64,000 nucleotides of DNA from Semisulcospira habei. Taxonomy: Eukaryota; Mollusca; Gastropoda; Semisulcospiridae. Within the stretch, counting starts at the first letter, position 1, and every line of letters begins with the position of its first letter. The notes under the pieces are model-generated. The model had not been told where the DNA came from. It worked only from the letters and a program-made list of their open reading frames with translations, and searched no databases. The position numbers and the translations under genes were made by a program. Below, in pieces: positions 54,095 through 64,000 of this stretch. The DNA lies in assembly GCA_036245525.1 (NCBI GenBank), contig BTPG01000001.1, forward strand, positions 217,189,621-217,253,620. The letters run 5' to 3'.

Positions 54095-55377
54095 TTAATA
54101 TATGTGTCCACTTAGTCTGCTTTCTGCAATATTGTGTTAAGCATCATAAATCAGATACAAATATATGTTTATGGCTCCAGCGCTTTCAACCTTTTTTTGT
54201 ATCTGAATTGTAATCCCGTCACTACCGTTTTCAACAGTTCGACCTGACCCATGAAGGTAGTCATCATCTGTGCTATGCAGGTCTAACCAAAGTGCATACT
54301 TGTTTGTCAGGTATTGCCCCATCCTAACGTCATACAAATGTAAATCTGTACACGCAATGTTTGCCGGTTTATCTCTAAGTCTTCCACCCACAAAATACTT
54401 TGTGATTTCATCATAGTGTTGGTAAGGCAGCAAACCAGAAGCGTACACTTGATTTGGACGGCCTTCGATTGTACAAGACAAATGTGTAATTTTTGGATTG
54501 TAAAATTTTTCTGAATCCCTTTTGTATGGACTCGCCAGTTCAACAAACAACATAAGAATGCCTTTCAGTGACCTAGCAGGTGTGTTCAAGTTATGTTCCA
54601 CATCGGGTCGCTCTTGTCTTTATGCATTAAACTATGTCTAATCACCCGGGCATAATAAATCGGCAGTCTTGACTGGTACTGATTTTGTATGAGTCTGGCT
54701 AGATCAGTGTGTGTGACAATTTCATATTCCAAGGAAATGTTAGAGATCTTATATGTCGCATTGAGATAAGATGATTTAATAACTTTGGAGTAGTCATTGA
54801 AAGTTAGTTCAAAGCTTAGACGGTCATTCAGTGCTCCTTGGTAATAAGGCAAATGTGCTGTTAAGATTTCAAACTCAAGTGGAATGTAAAATCTGGTTCC
54901 ATATGTTTCGGCTAATATAACGTCCTTGGCTGTATTAGTTACTTTATCTCCGGCGTTGATTCTAATTTTCATAATATTGTCATACTGTATGCCTTGATAA
55001 ATACGATCCTCTCGTTCTTCTCTTGTAAGCCAAAGATCTTTGTAACAGTAGAACACATCAGCATCATCAACACTAAACACTTCCTGACCTTCAAGTTTTA
55101 CTTTAATAGTTCTAATAATTGCTCTGCCAAGATTGTTAACTAGTGTTCTGTTTACATCTGCATCTGATGATAGTTCAATATTAAATGCTAGGCATGCAGT
55201 GCCAGGAACAATAACGTCACTAGGACCTAGGTTTGGAAACTTGACTGTAAGTGTTTGGTTCTGGTCTATGGTACTTGGATTATTTGTGATGACGATTGAT
55301 TGTCTAATGCCCTTAACACCAAGAGGCTCATGTAGTTTTCTATATGGGTCTAACTTTGATCCGTAAGATGATGTCAT
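54095..55377 (-). pseudogene. Major capsid protein, copy B (frameshift and late nonsense)
   Basis: Start ATG at 55377 (MTSSYGSKLDPYRKL), divergent to the coiled-coil gene. A one-base deletion in an A-run at about 54592 shifts the frame after DPMWNI; the remaining frame is open to a premature TAA at 54137-54139, 14 codons before the normal stop at 54095-54097. Otherwise the protein is close to that of copy A, including DLWLTREERED and CTIEGRPNQVYASG. Confidence 0.8.
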
Positions 55378-55418
55378 TTTATTATGCAAAAATCAAAAAT
55401 ATTAAATTAATAAAAACA

Positions 55419-56661
55419 ATGGCAGCAGGAGGATTTAATCATGGTGAATTTGAAATGGATGTCACAGATGCATCAGATACCAGTATCACAGATATGATGG
55501 ATATGACTGGAATGGGAAATACTTCTCCTATGTATCACGAACTGTTAAAAGACAAAGTAAACTCATTTTATGACAGTGTTGGTGCGCGCCCAGATGTAAT
55601 AGATCCTAATCAGTTTGAATACAAAAAAGGACACTTATTTGTAAATACAGACAGAGGTAAAGTGTATCTAACACTTAAAAATAGTCTTGCTAAATTTAGA
55701 GCTTTAAGTACAATCAAAACTGATGTAGGTGGTGAGGCAGCACTGCAGCATTACCTTGGTGTTGGTACTAGTAAGAAGTTGACGCTGCGTCTTGTTAGTG
55801 CCCTTCACGACACACAAACAAGATTGCCAACGGGGCAAGATATTGAAATGAGAGCAGAAACAAACGTGACAGAAATAGCAAACACGGTAATACAAGAAAC
55901 CTCATTTACTGAAGGACAAATAAATGACGCTATAAAAACAATAGAAAACCCACCTTTGTCAATGCAGGAGATTATAGGCTTGGATAAATCTCTGCAGACA
56001 ATAAGAGGTGAGATGGTAAATAATGTAACCAAACTAGGTGAGCTTGGTAAAGACATAGAATGTGAAAAAGAGAAACTGTCTACTGCAGACAATGGAAATC
56101 TTGACACAGAAATGAAAGAAAGAATACAACACAGATTAAATGACTTGTATACAGAAAGATCAGGAAGGTTAGAAGCGATTAGTATTGGAAGAGACAAACT
56201 GAAAACACAGGTCAACAGGATTAGGGAAACTATTCAGAAAATACTTCACGAAGACACAACTCTGGCTGAGAGATTGAAAACACTTTTCAGAGAACAAGGT
56301 ATAACAATTGCAAGTTTAATTACTGCTCTTGGATTTATTATCAGTACTGTAGTAATAGCTGTTATGGGAGGTGGTGGCGGTGGTGGTGGTAGCACTCCAC
56401 CAGGTCCACCGGCCCCAACTGAAACAAAAGATTTACAGACATCGGTTAAAAAATCAACTGTCTCATATTTCAGACTTGCTTAAGAAATTGGCTGTAAAAG
56501 CAATGGATGCTTTGCCCGGTATAATAGGCACAGTTGTCAGTTGGATTATCATTACAGCGGCTAAGGTAGTTTGGTTTATGGCAGAGCATGTGTGGGTCTT
56601 TTTGGTGACAGTAGGAGGATTAATGGTGGGTTATTTAATGAAACAGGTAAAGAAAAAATAA
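55419..56661 (+). pseudogene. Coiled-coil/membrane structural gene, copy B (frameshift)
   Basis: MAAGGFNHGEFEMDVTD begins a ~410-codon gene. The first half is globular (ALHDTQTRLPTGQ). A long charged coiled coil follows (residues ~190-290), then IRETIQKILHEDTTLAERL and a membrane segment (ITIASLITALGFIISTVVIA, ~310-330), and a Gly-run/Pro linker. The frame shifts at about 56430-56480. The second part, LAVKAMDALPGIIGTVVSWI ... WVFLVTVGGLMVGYL, has two further hydrophobic stretches. Related genes accompany capsid genes in other invertebrate Polinton-like elements, so a virion or entry/assembly membrane role is likely, but unproven. Confidence 0.7.
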
Positions 56662-57943
56662 CCCTAATCCAGTAAGACCTATTACCAATGCAGTTCTCTC
56701 TGACTCATGTGTGTTTGGTGATGGTGTTGGATCCGGGGCTGACTGTACTGACTGTATGGGTGCCGGTGACAGAGCCGGAGTTGTTACTGTCTGTACTGAC
56801 GTTACAGGCATTATTAATGGTTTTACTGTCTGTACATGTGTGGTTGTGGCCCCCAAGTTCACAGACTGGTTGAGTCCTAATTTTTTTACCAACACCTGCA
56901 ACAATGATTTCATTATTATAATTTGTTATTGTCCCCATTTGGAGTTGAAGGTCAGATTGTAACATGTATAACCCGATGCCAACTACAAAGTCAACTTTGG
57001 ATCTGGCATATCTGAGAACGTCTTGGTAGCGTTGTATGCTTGATGGGAGATCAACCACTGAGTTGATTGAATCTTCTAGGTTAGCAAGAAACTGTTTTTG
57101 TGCTTCAAATTTCCCACTCCCGTTTAAAATGTTTGATTTTGTTAGTGATTGTGCTCCTAGTAAACACCACACATATGTTCTGATAGACTCATTTACCCGC
57201 TCAACTCCTGCTTGAGTAAACCTGTCACTCCTGTCCAAAACAAATGTGGTCCAGGCATTAGACTGTTTCTGTTCTATTGAACCTAACCAGACTTGTGATT
57301 TTGATGAAAATAAAGTGTAACCGGGGTAGTAATCTTGTGGGTATTGTCTGTGACTCATAGCATAATACAATGTACCCATGCCATTGTGATCATCAAGTTT
57401 TTGTGTAAAGTCATACCCGGTACTAATGTTAAATTCATTACAGATGCGTTCAAATGCTTTCATATCCATGGGGTTGTTATACCTGTTGAAACTGGATTCA
57501 GTAGGTAGTGGGGTATTTAGTTCTGACAGTATTCTTCTAAGCTGGTAATACGTGTGGAAATGATAGACAGACCTAATCAGTTTGTTTGAGTGATTCAAAT
57601 GGTCTGTAAATGAAACACCACAGCCTGTAGTTGAACACAATATAGCAAAATTAAGTTGGTTTTGAAACATTTGTAGTGGGTTTGAGGACCACTTTCTTGC
57701 AGTAGCATCATCTGTAATTGGTGGGTTTATGTATTGATCAAAGGGGTTGGGTACTTTGACTTGAAATACATCTTGTTCAGACACAGCTATATCGAGCTGA
57801 TTTAGCTGAATTATTTTTTGTTCATAAGTTGGTGCGACATTGTACTTGGCATCCACATTAAATTGAAATGCGTTTGTAGTCTTGGCATCCACATTAAATT
57901 GAAATGCGTTTGTAGTGGTAATGGTTGGTGATTTAAATTCCAT
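56635..57943 (-). pseudogene. Uncharacterised Polinton-associated protein (MEFKSPT gene)
   Basis: A ~430-codon gene from MEFKSPTITTTNAFQF. The frame is open for 412 codons to 56705, but after GVGKK (about 56884) a 7-A run seems one base too long: the alternative frame gives a Pro-rich linker and a C-terminal membrane anchor (ERTALVIGLTGLGLFFLYLF) ending at 56635, which looks like the true end. Near the N-terminus a 12-codon unit (TTNAFQFNVDAK) is duplicated exactly. The middle has CSTTGCGVSFTDHLNH and YYPGYTLFSSKSQVW. No enzyme motif recognised; probably a virion protein by context. Confidence 0.65.
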
Positions 57944-57968
57944 CCTTCTTTTTTATGAGATAATAAAA

Positions 57969-58718
57969 ATGTTTATTACCTTAACAAATCTTGACACAAG
58001 CAAACCAATGTGGTTAACTAATGGGATTGATAATCAGGATGGTAGCAAGACTGTAGCTATCCATGAAATGTTCTACACTGTAAAATGGTTTAATGTAGAA
58101 GATGATAATATGTATGGTGAATATTCTGTACAGGGAACTGTAGGTACTGCAAGATTTGGCGCTAATCATTTACAGCCTGGGTATTATGACTTTTGTACTA
58201 TAGCTGAATTTTTACAAAATATGTATAAAATTAAAGCAACTTTAAATCCTGCTAACTTGCTTGTTACATTGGAATTTCCAAAAGATAATCAGTTATTATT
58301 ATCTCTTAGTCTTGTAATGCTACTTGGGTTTTTTTTTTTTTTAACCATATTTGATATAGGAATTTTATATGTTAGTGGTGATGAAGATTGGACAATTGAT
58401 GACAAATATTTAAAGCCTAAAATACAAATAATAACTGGAAGATATCCTGTTCATTTGTCAGTACATACAGTGCTAAATGTTTATTTAAAAGAACTGAACA
58501 CGTCTGAGAATGTTCACAATGGAAAGCCATCAACTTTGTTGAGATGCTTACCAACTGGAACTGCTCCCTATTGTGAAAGTGTGGCTGTTAGATTTCCTAA
58601 TTTGCAGTTTAAGAAATTAGGTTTCAGTTTCTTTGAGTCACTGTGTATATCTGTAACTAATCAAGATGACAAACCAGTTGTAATGCATGATTTTAGTGTT
58701 GTGTTGGAAGTTAAATAA
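57969..58718 (+). CDS. Possible minor capsid/penton-like protein
   Basis: An intact 249-codon gene; the ATG at 57969 follows GATAATAAAA, 25 bases from the divergent MEFKSPT start. It begins MFITLTNLDTSKPMWLTNGI. The segment PGYYDFCTIAEFLQNMYKIK and LVTLEFPKDNQLLLSLSLVM is of a kind found in jelly-roll-like minor capsid candidates of invertebrate Polinton-like elements. A 14-T run at 58328-58342 encodes FFFFL and may have changed length. The second half has YPVHLSVHTVLNVYLKEL and SFFESLCISVTNQDD. The penton assignment is inference from context and beta-rich look. Confidence 0.5.
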   Translation: MFITLTNLDTSKPMWLTNGIDNQDGSKTVAIHEMFYTVKWFNVEDDNMYGEYSVQGTVGTARFGANHLQPGYYDFCTIAEFLQNMYKIKATLNPANLLVTLEFPKDNQLLLSLSLVMLLGFFFFLTIFDIGILYVSGDEDWTIDDKYLKPKIQIITGRYPVHLSVHTVLNVYLKELNTSENVHNGKPSTLLRCLPTGTAPYCESVAVRFPNLQFKKLGFSFFESLCISVTNQDDKPVVMHDFSVVLEVK

Positions 58719-58738
58719 TTTTATTTTTGTTTATAAAA

Positions 58739-59611
58739 ATGAGTGCTGGTCCAAAGTCGAGAATCATACCAGTTGCATGTCCAGTAACAGAGTTGAAAGA
58801 TTTGGCTGACGTGCAGGATTTTCAAAAAGAGGGGGAAGTGGGGGAAGTGTATGGTTTTGAACTTGATTCTTTTGGCATGTACAAGCCAAAAGTAATAGAT
58901 GACATGAAGGACTAAACAGACAGACCAATTCCTAAACTTGGTCAGCTGCGTGATGTCACTGTACCTGTTCTTGTAAATAATGTACCCTACAACTTAATAC
59001 ATGTAGGTAATAAGTGGGTAGTTTCGCTTGTACCTACACCTGTAATTGCACCAACAATTGACTGGGACATAAAGTTTGAATTTATTAGTCCTTATGTATA
59101 TAGTGATGATGAAGGTGCCTTAGTGTTTAGGAAAGTTGTTAACTCTGGGCCGTTGATTGTAAGTCTTGTCCCAAGCTTTGCCCCAGACAACATTAGCAGA
59201 AATAAACTGCAAGTGCCTCTGTATGAGAAAAGGAGGTATCTTCTTACGCATAGATCAGATGCAAAAATTGTGTTTGTACCAGCAAACTTTACCATTGCAA
59301 GAGAAGCGACAATAGTATTTGAAATTATCATGAGATCTGTTTCTTCTGCCAAAGAGGCATATTTTGCGCAGGGAATCAAACTTACATGGGATGACACATT
59401 GACAGAGTCAACAAAAGTTTTTATTGCCATTAGAAAAAATCTTGAGGTTTTTGAGGTTTCGAGCAGTATTCCAGCTGTCAAGATATTGGTCGACAAAACA
59501 ACTTTTGTTTATCTAAATTACATAAAACTAGAACACATTTATCTTGTTTCATTTTATTACGCCAGCAAATTGTACACTTTTGATGAGTTGCAAAATGTAA
59601 TCACTGATTAA
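58739..59611 (+). pseudogene. Uncharacterised structural gene with one nonsense codon
   Basis: Starts MSAGPKSRIIPVACPVTELK; the ATG follows GTTTATAAAA. After 58 codons a TAA at 58913-58915 interrupts, and the same frame then stays open for 232 codons to 59611 (RPIPKLGQLRDVTVPVLV ... FTIAREATIVFEIIMRS ... FDELQNVITD). No known domain. Repeated beta-strand-like hydrophobic segments fit a capsid or virion protein. Confidence 0.6.
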
Positions 59612-59637
59612 ATAAAAAATATTTGTGAATAAAAAAA

Positions 59638-59718
59638 ATGGTAAACTTCTATCCGCAAATACCGACGCTTGAGACTGCGACACTTGTGACGACTGATCCG
59701 CATGTGCCAATTGCATAA
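59638..59718 (+). CDS. 26-codon mini-ORF
   Basis: ATG after GAATAAAAAAA encodes MVNFYPQIPTLETATLVTTD and six more residues. The start context is that of the other element genes and the spacing fits, but the size is too small for confidence. It may be a truncated gene. Confidence 0.35.
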   Translation: MVNFYPQIPTLETATLVTTDPHVPIA

Positions 59719-59751
59719 GATAAAACATTACAGGCAGACGCATTCTGATTA

Positions 59752-60300
59752 ATGAATATTACAGAAGCAATTAAATATTTGGAAAGTGAAGAAGCAAAAT
59801 ACTCCAGATGTAAAAGACGGTATAAGACAGTTTTCAATTCTGTTCAAAACACATCTATGGCTGTTGGTGCAGTTTCAGCTGGATGTTCTGTAGGGGGTAT
59901 TGTTCTGTTTGCCACAGGAATTGGAAGTTTAATTGGAATTGCAATTGAGGGTGTTAGCGTTGCTACATGCCTGGCATGTTTTGGTTTGGAAACCCTTAAC
60001 AAGAGATTTCATACAAAATTACAAAAACATGAAGCTTTGAGAACGCTCGCTGGTCAAAGCTGAGCAGTATGAAACTTATTATCAGTAAGGCATTGGACAA
60101 TAATTTTATTGACGATATTGATTTAAGAGAGTGCAGGATGATTTGAACAATTACAAAAAGCAGAAGTCTGAAATACAGAATAAAATGCGTAGTCAATCTC
60201 CCGTGAATGTTGAAGAACTAAAAGCTAGTTTTTTAGTGGAAGGAAAAAAGATCGGTGTTCAGGAAACCACAGAAAAACTACACAATCTTTTAAACAAATA
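59752..60300 (+). pseudogene. Membrane protein gene with frameshifts
   Basis: MNITEAIKYLESEEAKYSRC starts a protein with two hydrophobic, Gly/Ala-rich stretches (MAVGAVSAGCSVGGIVLFAT and GVSVATCLACFGL), then KLQKHEALRTLA. The frame breaks at about 60055; continuing segments in other frames read KLNTIISKALDNNFIDDI-like, then LNNYKKQKSEIQNKM and EGKKIGVQETTEKLHNLLNK to a stop at 60300. A similar membrane-plus-helical tail protein is common in Polinton-like elements. Role unknown. Confidence 0.6.
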
Positions 60301-60357
60301 AAAATCAGATTTGGTAATCAATCAATATTTTTGTCATATGCTTTGCAGAGAGATGAC

Positions 60358-60423
60358 ATGTCATTTACACCACTTGTGCCTGATTATTTAGCCCCATCCG
60401 CTCCACCACCTGAGTATTATTGA
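60358..60423 (+). CDS. 21-codon mini-ORF with PPEY motif
   Basis: Encodes MSFTPLVPDYLAPSAPPPEY plus Y. PPEY fits the PPxY motif bound by WW-domain ubiquitin ligases. Size and lack of a second copy make it uncertain. Confidence 0.25.
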   Translation: MSFTPLVPDYLAPSAPPPEYY

Positions 60424-60497
60424 GAAAAAAAGTTATTTTTTTGTCTTTGTATCTTGTCAAATCTGTCTCAGTATCCTGGGACTGAAGTCAAGTTCTT

Positions 60498-60499
<2 letters not shown>

Positions 60500-60581
<82 letters not shown>

Positions 60582-60990
60582 ACTTGTATAGCGCATAACC
60601 TCAGATTAGAGCTCGAGGCGCTTAACAAAAACTAAGTACAATAATAACTAATTACAAAAATGCAATTTACAAAAAGTACAAAAAACAAAATACAACGCAC
60701 TCTGTAAACAAGCTATAAAGTCACCATTCAAAAGTGCTACGCTTATGGACTCATACTGGCATTCACACACAACACTCACACACATACTACTTCTAACATA
60801 GATAGAGATGACATTAACATGACAGGTGTGTGACAAAGTCATTTGTAGCTGACAGAAAAAATATGGGTCTTTAGGGCTCCCTTGAATGCCTCTCTCGAAT
60901 CCATGTATCTCAGTTCGCGTGGGAGGTCATTCCAAACAACTGGGCTTTGGTATCTGAATGACCTCTCACCAAACGACTTTGTTTTGTTTT
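60500..60990 (-). repeat. (TAA)n and SINE-like repeat
   Basis: About 25 TAA units, then GAGTACTTGTATAGCGCATA and AGCTCGAGGCGCTTAAC, and later TGGGAGGTCATTCCAAAC. This is the inverse of the GCGC/(TTA)n repeat type found widely in marine invertebrates. It abuts the last coding part of copy B and may have replaced its right end. Confidence 0.6.
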
Positions 60991-61160
60991 GTAAGAATTT
61001 TATAAGAACTTACAGTAAGTAATTAATAAGTTCTTATGGTAAGTAATTAATAAGTTCTTATGACAACTCACTTAAAGGTTACCTCTGCAGGTTTTTAAAA
61101 GTTAGTTGCAACGTGTTAATAAGTATGAAGTTTCACTTGACACCACTTGGTCAGGTAAAT
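60991..61160. repeat. Short direct repeat
   Basis: GTAAGTAATTAATAAGTTCT occurs twice (about 61015 and 61039). Otherwise nothing noticed. Confidence 0.5.
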
Positions 61161-61400
61161 GTTTAGATGTTGTCAAAGACAATAGTTATAGAGAGAGATA
61201 ATAGGAGAATACAAATGTATCAAAATTCAATAATGCCGCATCGATCATGCTCGTCACATTTTCAAAAACAACTGGGTTGATTCGGTGATAATAAAGAGGT
61301 GATGCTGTTCAATAATTTTATTATCGATAATGGCGAGATTTATCGATGGGTGCGGCATTGTTAAATTTTGATTCTTTGTATTCTCCTATTATCTCTCTCT
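61161..61400. mobile_element. MITE-like element, copy 2
   Basis: Homologous to 31741-31982 over its length, with inverted arms AGAGAGAGATAATAGGAGAA (61190) and the matching inverse end at 61400, and the central GCCGCA and GGTGCGGC blocks. Confidence 0.7.
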
Positions 61401-61760
61401 TCTCGACACCCGTTGGCCGGAATTTATTGCCGGCAGACGATAGCTTACCGCCCCCGTGGTGCTACCGGCTCGGTAAGTTTACAAACTTGCTATTCATGGA
61501 CAGCCGGTAGCCTTACTAACTGGTCGTTTACTAGTCAAATCTTACCAGCTCGGCATTCATAACGACACGGTAAGGATTTTATCGCCTCGTTAGCGATTTT
61601 ACCGGCCGTGTTACTCTACCGGCCCGATAACTCCATCGGCCCGGTAAGTCTACAAATCTGGCATCCATGGACCGCCAGTAGTCTTACCTGTTGGTAGGGG
61701 AAGGGTCACATTTCTACAGGATGGGGGCGGAGGTGGGGGGGGGTGGGGGGGGGGGGTACT
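61401..61760. repeat. CCGG-rich ~170-bp repeat and G-runs
   Basis: A ~50-base block (GGTAAGTTTACAAACTTGC ... ATGGACAGCCGGTAG) at 61475-61515 recurs at 61645-61688. TACCGGC/GGTAAG words are scattered through the stretch. G-runs lie at 61736-61758. No gene. Confidence 0.5.
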
Positions 61761-61794
61761 GTAACTTTACCGGCGGGGAGCCAAAAAGGACCAA

Positions 61795-61950
61795 ACAGTA
61801 ATAAATTCAAATTCAAATTCAAAAATCTTTATTGTCCATTAAATATATATGTATAAAATGGAAATTTGTCTTCGGCTCACAAACATGAACAAGCAATTAA
61901 ACACATAATTTTATAAAATCCCTCCCCACGCCTGTTAGAATCTAAAATCC
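61795..61950 (-). repeat. LINE/SINE 3' tail with (AAATTC)n
   Basis: Short (AAATTC)n, then AATCTTTATTGTCCATTAAA and GGAAATTTGTCTTCGGCTC, in inverse the GGACAATAAAGATT-type end of CR1/L2-group retroposons. Different family from 48138-48345. Confidence 0.5.
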
Positions 61951-62115
61951 TTGCCGAATCACATTCTGTTGATCACTTGAATCACATTATCACCACTCCC
62001 TCTATCACAGTACCATCCCTTACTATCACAACTTATCACAGCTTTTGGTTTGTGTCGGGGGAAAGGACCATAACCATCGTCCCTAATAGGACGGCTCATG
62101 AGGGTCCTAGGTCCT

Positions 62116-62296
<181 letters not shown>

Positions 62297-62393
62297 AACA
62301 CACTATAATGGGATGGATTAAAATAATTAATAAAAGAAAAAGTAATATATAAAACCGCATTCTTATTTGTCAGTGCATAGATAACATCAGGCC

Positions 62394-63841
62394 TCATCTC
62401 TTAACGCTATCAGAGCTTATCACAGTGACAGCCGATGGCACGAAGGATCGTTTGTACACATTCCTTCGCGCCAGCGGCACTTTGTACCGGCGTCCCGAGG
62501 GCAGCAGTTGGAACTGGCCATGAAGAGGATGTGTTTGATTTGTTGTGATCTCTACAGCCTTCCTCCGGACAGCCCGGTGATACAGGTCCGACAGATGTGG
62601 CAGCTTTACACCAACAATTTTGCTGGCTTGGTTGACAACTTTAGACAGCCGTGCCCTATCCTTAACAGTCATGTGGCCATACCACGAGACAATGTTAAAG
62701 GCAAGGATACTCTCTACTAGAGACCTGTACACAGTCACCAGGATGTCCGGAGAAACGCTGAAACTCCTCAGTTTACGTAGAAGGTACAGTCTTTGCTGGG
62801 CTTTCTTGTACACGTGATCAGCATTTGCTGTGAATGTTATGTTGCTGTCCGGCAATGACGGTGCCCAGGTACTTAAAGGCTGGTCTTTGATTTTCAGAGG
62901 CTTCCTTAACAAGTTCTTACCCTCCCTCACCCGTCCCCCACCCAGCCCCATCTCTTCAGTTTTCCCTACATTCAGCTGTAGAAAGCTGTCATCAAACCAC
63001 TGGGCAACGTCATCGACGGCTGCAAAATACTGTGACAAGGTGGCCTCGTCTTTCAAGTTGGCCACGAGAGCCATATCATCTGCGTATTTGATCAGCTTTA
63101 GTAGGGCTGTGTTGATCTGGAGCTGGTTGGTGTATATGGAAAAAAGTACAGGCGACAACACACAACCTTGTGGTGCACCCGTGTTCAGCACCAGCTCCCC
63201 CGACAGAACCATTCCATCAGTAAATGGAACCATTCCGTCAGGCGAGCCGGCCGAGACAGGGGATCTAGAAGATTCACATGGCCCGACATTTGTTTCGGAG
63301 ACCCTCAGACCCACCCGCTGTGGTCGGTCGCACAGGAACGCCTTAATCCACAGAACGAGATTGGTGTTCACCTCAAGCTCCAGTAGTCGCTGCAGCAACA
63401 GAAATGGCTCAATAGTATTAAATGCACTACTGAAGTCCATGAAGAGAATGCGCGTCTGGTTGCCAGGTGTGTCCAGGTGGCGACAGACCGCGTCAAGAAG
63501 AGTAAGGCACGCGTCCTCCACCCCCCTGCGCGGTCTCTACGCAAACTGGAGCGGATCCATGTGATCGGCCACAGCGGCGGTCAGTTGGCTGCACACAACC
63601 CTCTCCATTGACTTGCACAGCACAGATGTTAGGGCCACAGGCCTGAAATCTTTTAATTCTTTTGCGCCTGGCTTCTTGGGCAATGGCATGATCGTCGAGG
63701 AGCGCCACGTACGAGGGACACAGTGAGTGTCCATGAGGTGCTGGAACAGTCTGGTCATCACACCTCCCAGTTCGGGGGCACACTCTTTTAATACTCTCCC
63801 CTTCAGACCGTCCGGCCCGGCGGCCTTCCTGGGGTTTACAC
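62394..63841 (-). pseudogene. CR1/L2-like LINE reverse transcriptase, 5'-truncated
   Basis: From AAGPDGLKGRVLKECAPEL (about 63815) the RT reads through FRPVALTSVLCKSMER, then a TAG near 63535 in the QFAxRPRRG motif, domain A (FMDFSSAFNTI), domain B (GAPQGCVLSP), domain C (YADDMALV at about 63080) and the C-terminal LPSGRRYKVPLARRN and KRSFVPSA, ending at 62394. The LPSGRRY ending is typical of CR1/L2-like elements. An extra ~25 residues with a repeated DGMV lie just before domain B. The endonuclease is missing because of 5' truncation. Confidence 0.8.
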
Positions 63842-64000
63842 GAGACAGAACAAATGAAATACTTACTGTGGAACAGATTTCTGTTTCTACTCTTAAAATC
63901 TAGATTAATTGCCACTTCTGAATAGGCTTTATAAGTGAAAAAAGCTGAAGGCACACATATAGGATTTACCTGTAGGGGAAAGATCCCCATATTGAGTCAG
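63842..64000. other. No gene recognised
   Basis: Sequence outside the truncated LINE; no structure noticed. Confidence 0.35.

Larger units (their letters stand above)
46687..60430 (+). mobile_element. Polinton/Maverick-type element, copy B (longest)
   Basis: Starts with a 5'-AG terminal repeat. Order: MNxDE(+), Pro-rich(+), small membrane(+), MATLA(+), integrase(+), polymerase(-), MTD(-), ATPase(-), capsid(-), coiled-coil(+), 1.3-kb gene(-), jelly-roll-like gene(+), further structural genes(+). Genes are spaced by 10-60 bases and several overlap. The right terminal repeat was not found; recognisable coding ends at about 60423 and a (TAA)n retroposon begins at 60500. Most genes have one or two lesions, so the copy is dead but young. 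Confidence 0.85.

Noticed and set aside
55133..55366. Opposite-strand open frames over capsid, polymerase and LINE genes
   Set aside because: They are shadows of clearly conserved genes and are not kept between copies.
58739..60423. Search for the Polinton cysteine protease (Ulp1/adenain type)
   Set aside because: No His...Asp/Glu...Gln...Cys pattern with suitable context was found in copy B or elsewhere; it may be lost beyond the missing right end.
60430..61160. Right terminal repeat of copy B
   Set aside because: No match to the AGTTA...TTGATAACAA end was found here; a (TAA)n repeat seems to have replaced it.

Overview
This is eukaryotic, intron-era genomic DNA that is AT-rich and packed with mobile elements. 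Features pointing to a marine invertebrate are long dinucleotide and (TAA)n microsatellites, several APE-type LINEs, SINE-like retroposons with clean target-site duplications, MITE-like elements, a Tc1-like transposon and ~164-bp tandem-repeat elements of a style common in molluscs. A mollusc is my best guess (moderate confidence, from repeat style only). I see no convincing complete host gene; one possible exon lies near 8.03-8.2 kb.

The main content is four copies or remnants of one Polinton/Maverick-type (adintovirus-like) integrating DNA virus/transposon. All or part of each copy carries a protein-primed family B DNA polymerase, an rve-type integrase, an FtsK/HerA-A32-like packaging ATPase, a double-jelly-roll-type major capsid protein and a set of small membrane or structural genes. 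Copy D (1-7550, + strand) is badly decayed and interrupted by a TIR element, a Tc1-like element and a SINE. Copy A (20233-29450) is the best preserved: capsid, ATPase, integrase and several small genes are open, and the polymerase has only a lost start, one nonsense codon and one frameshift. Copy C (33380-39434) is a decayed integrase-side half. Copy B (46687 to about 60430) is the longest and includes the capsid-side genes missing from the others, but many genes have single lesions. The expected Ulp1/adenovirus-type cysteine protease was not recognised in any copy.

Gene order differs between copies. Reading inward from the terminal repeat, B has small genes-integrase(+)-polymerase(-)-MTD gene(-)-ATPase(-)-capsid(-). 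In A the whole 6.5-kb block from the first small gene to the MTD gene is inverted, so the MTD gene and polymerase lie next to the terminal repeat and the small genes follow the ATPase. D and C agree with B. In D the small MTD gene sits in a five-copy tandem array that also duplicates the end of the ATPase gene, resembling a gene accordion.

Between these elements are: 7.5-14.3 kb, poly-G/C-rich repeats, a possible solo LTR and 164-bp arrays; 14.5-18.6 kb, a nearly full-length APE-type LINE on the minus strand; 19.4-19.8 and 30.9-31.3 kb, two copies of a 365-380-bp retroposon with 14- and 12-bp target duplications; 31.7-33.4 kb, a MITE-like element, a tRNA-like SINE head and a truncated RNase H-bearing LINE; 39.4-46.7 kb, mostly featureless DNA with microsatellites; 60.4-64 kb, SINE/MITE-like repeats, a very long (CT)n(CA)n tract and a truncated CR1/L2-like LINE.
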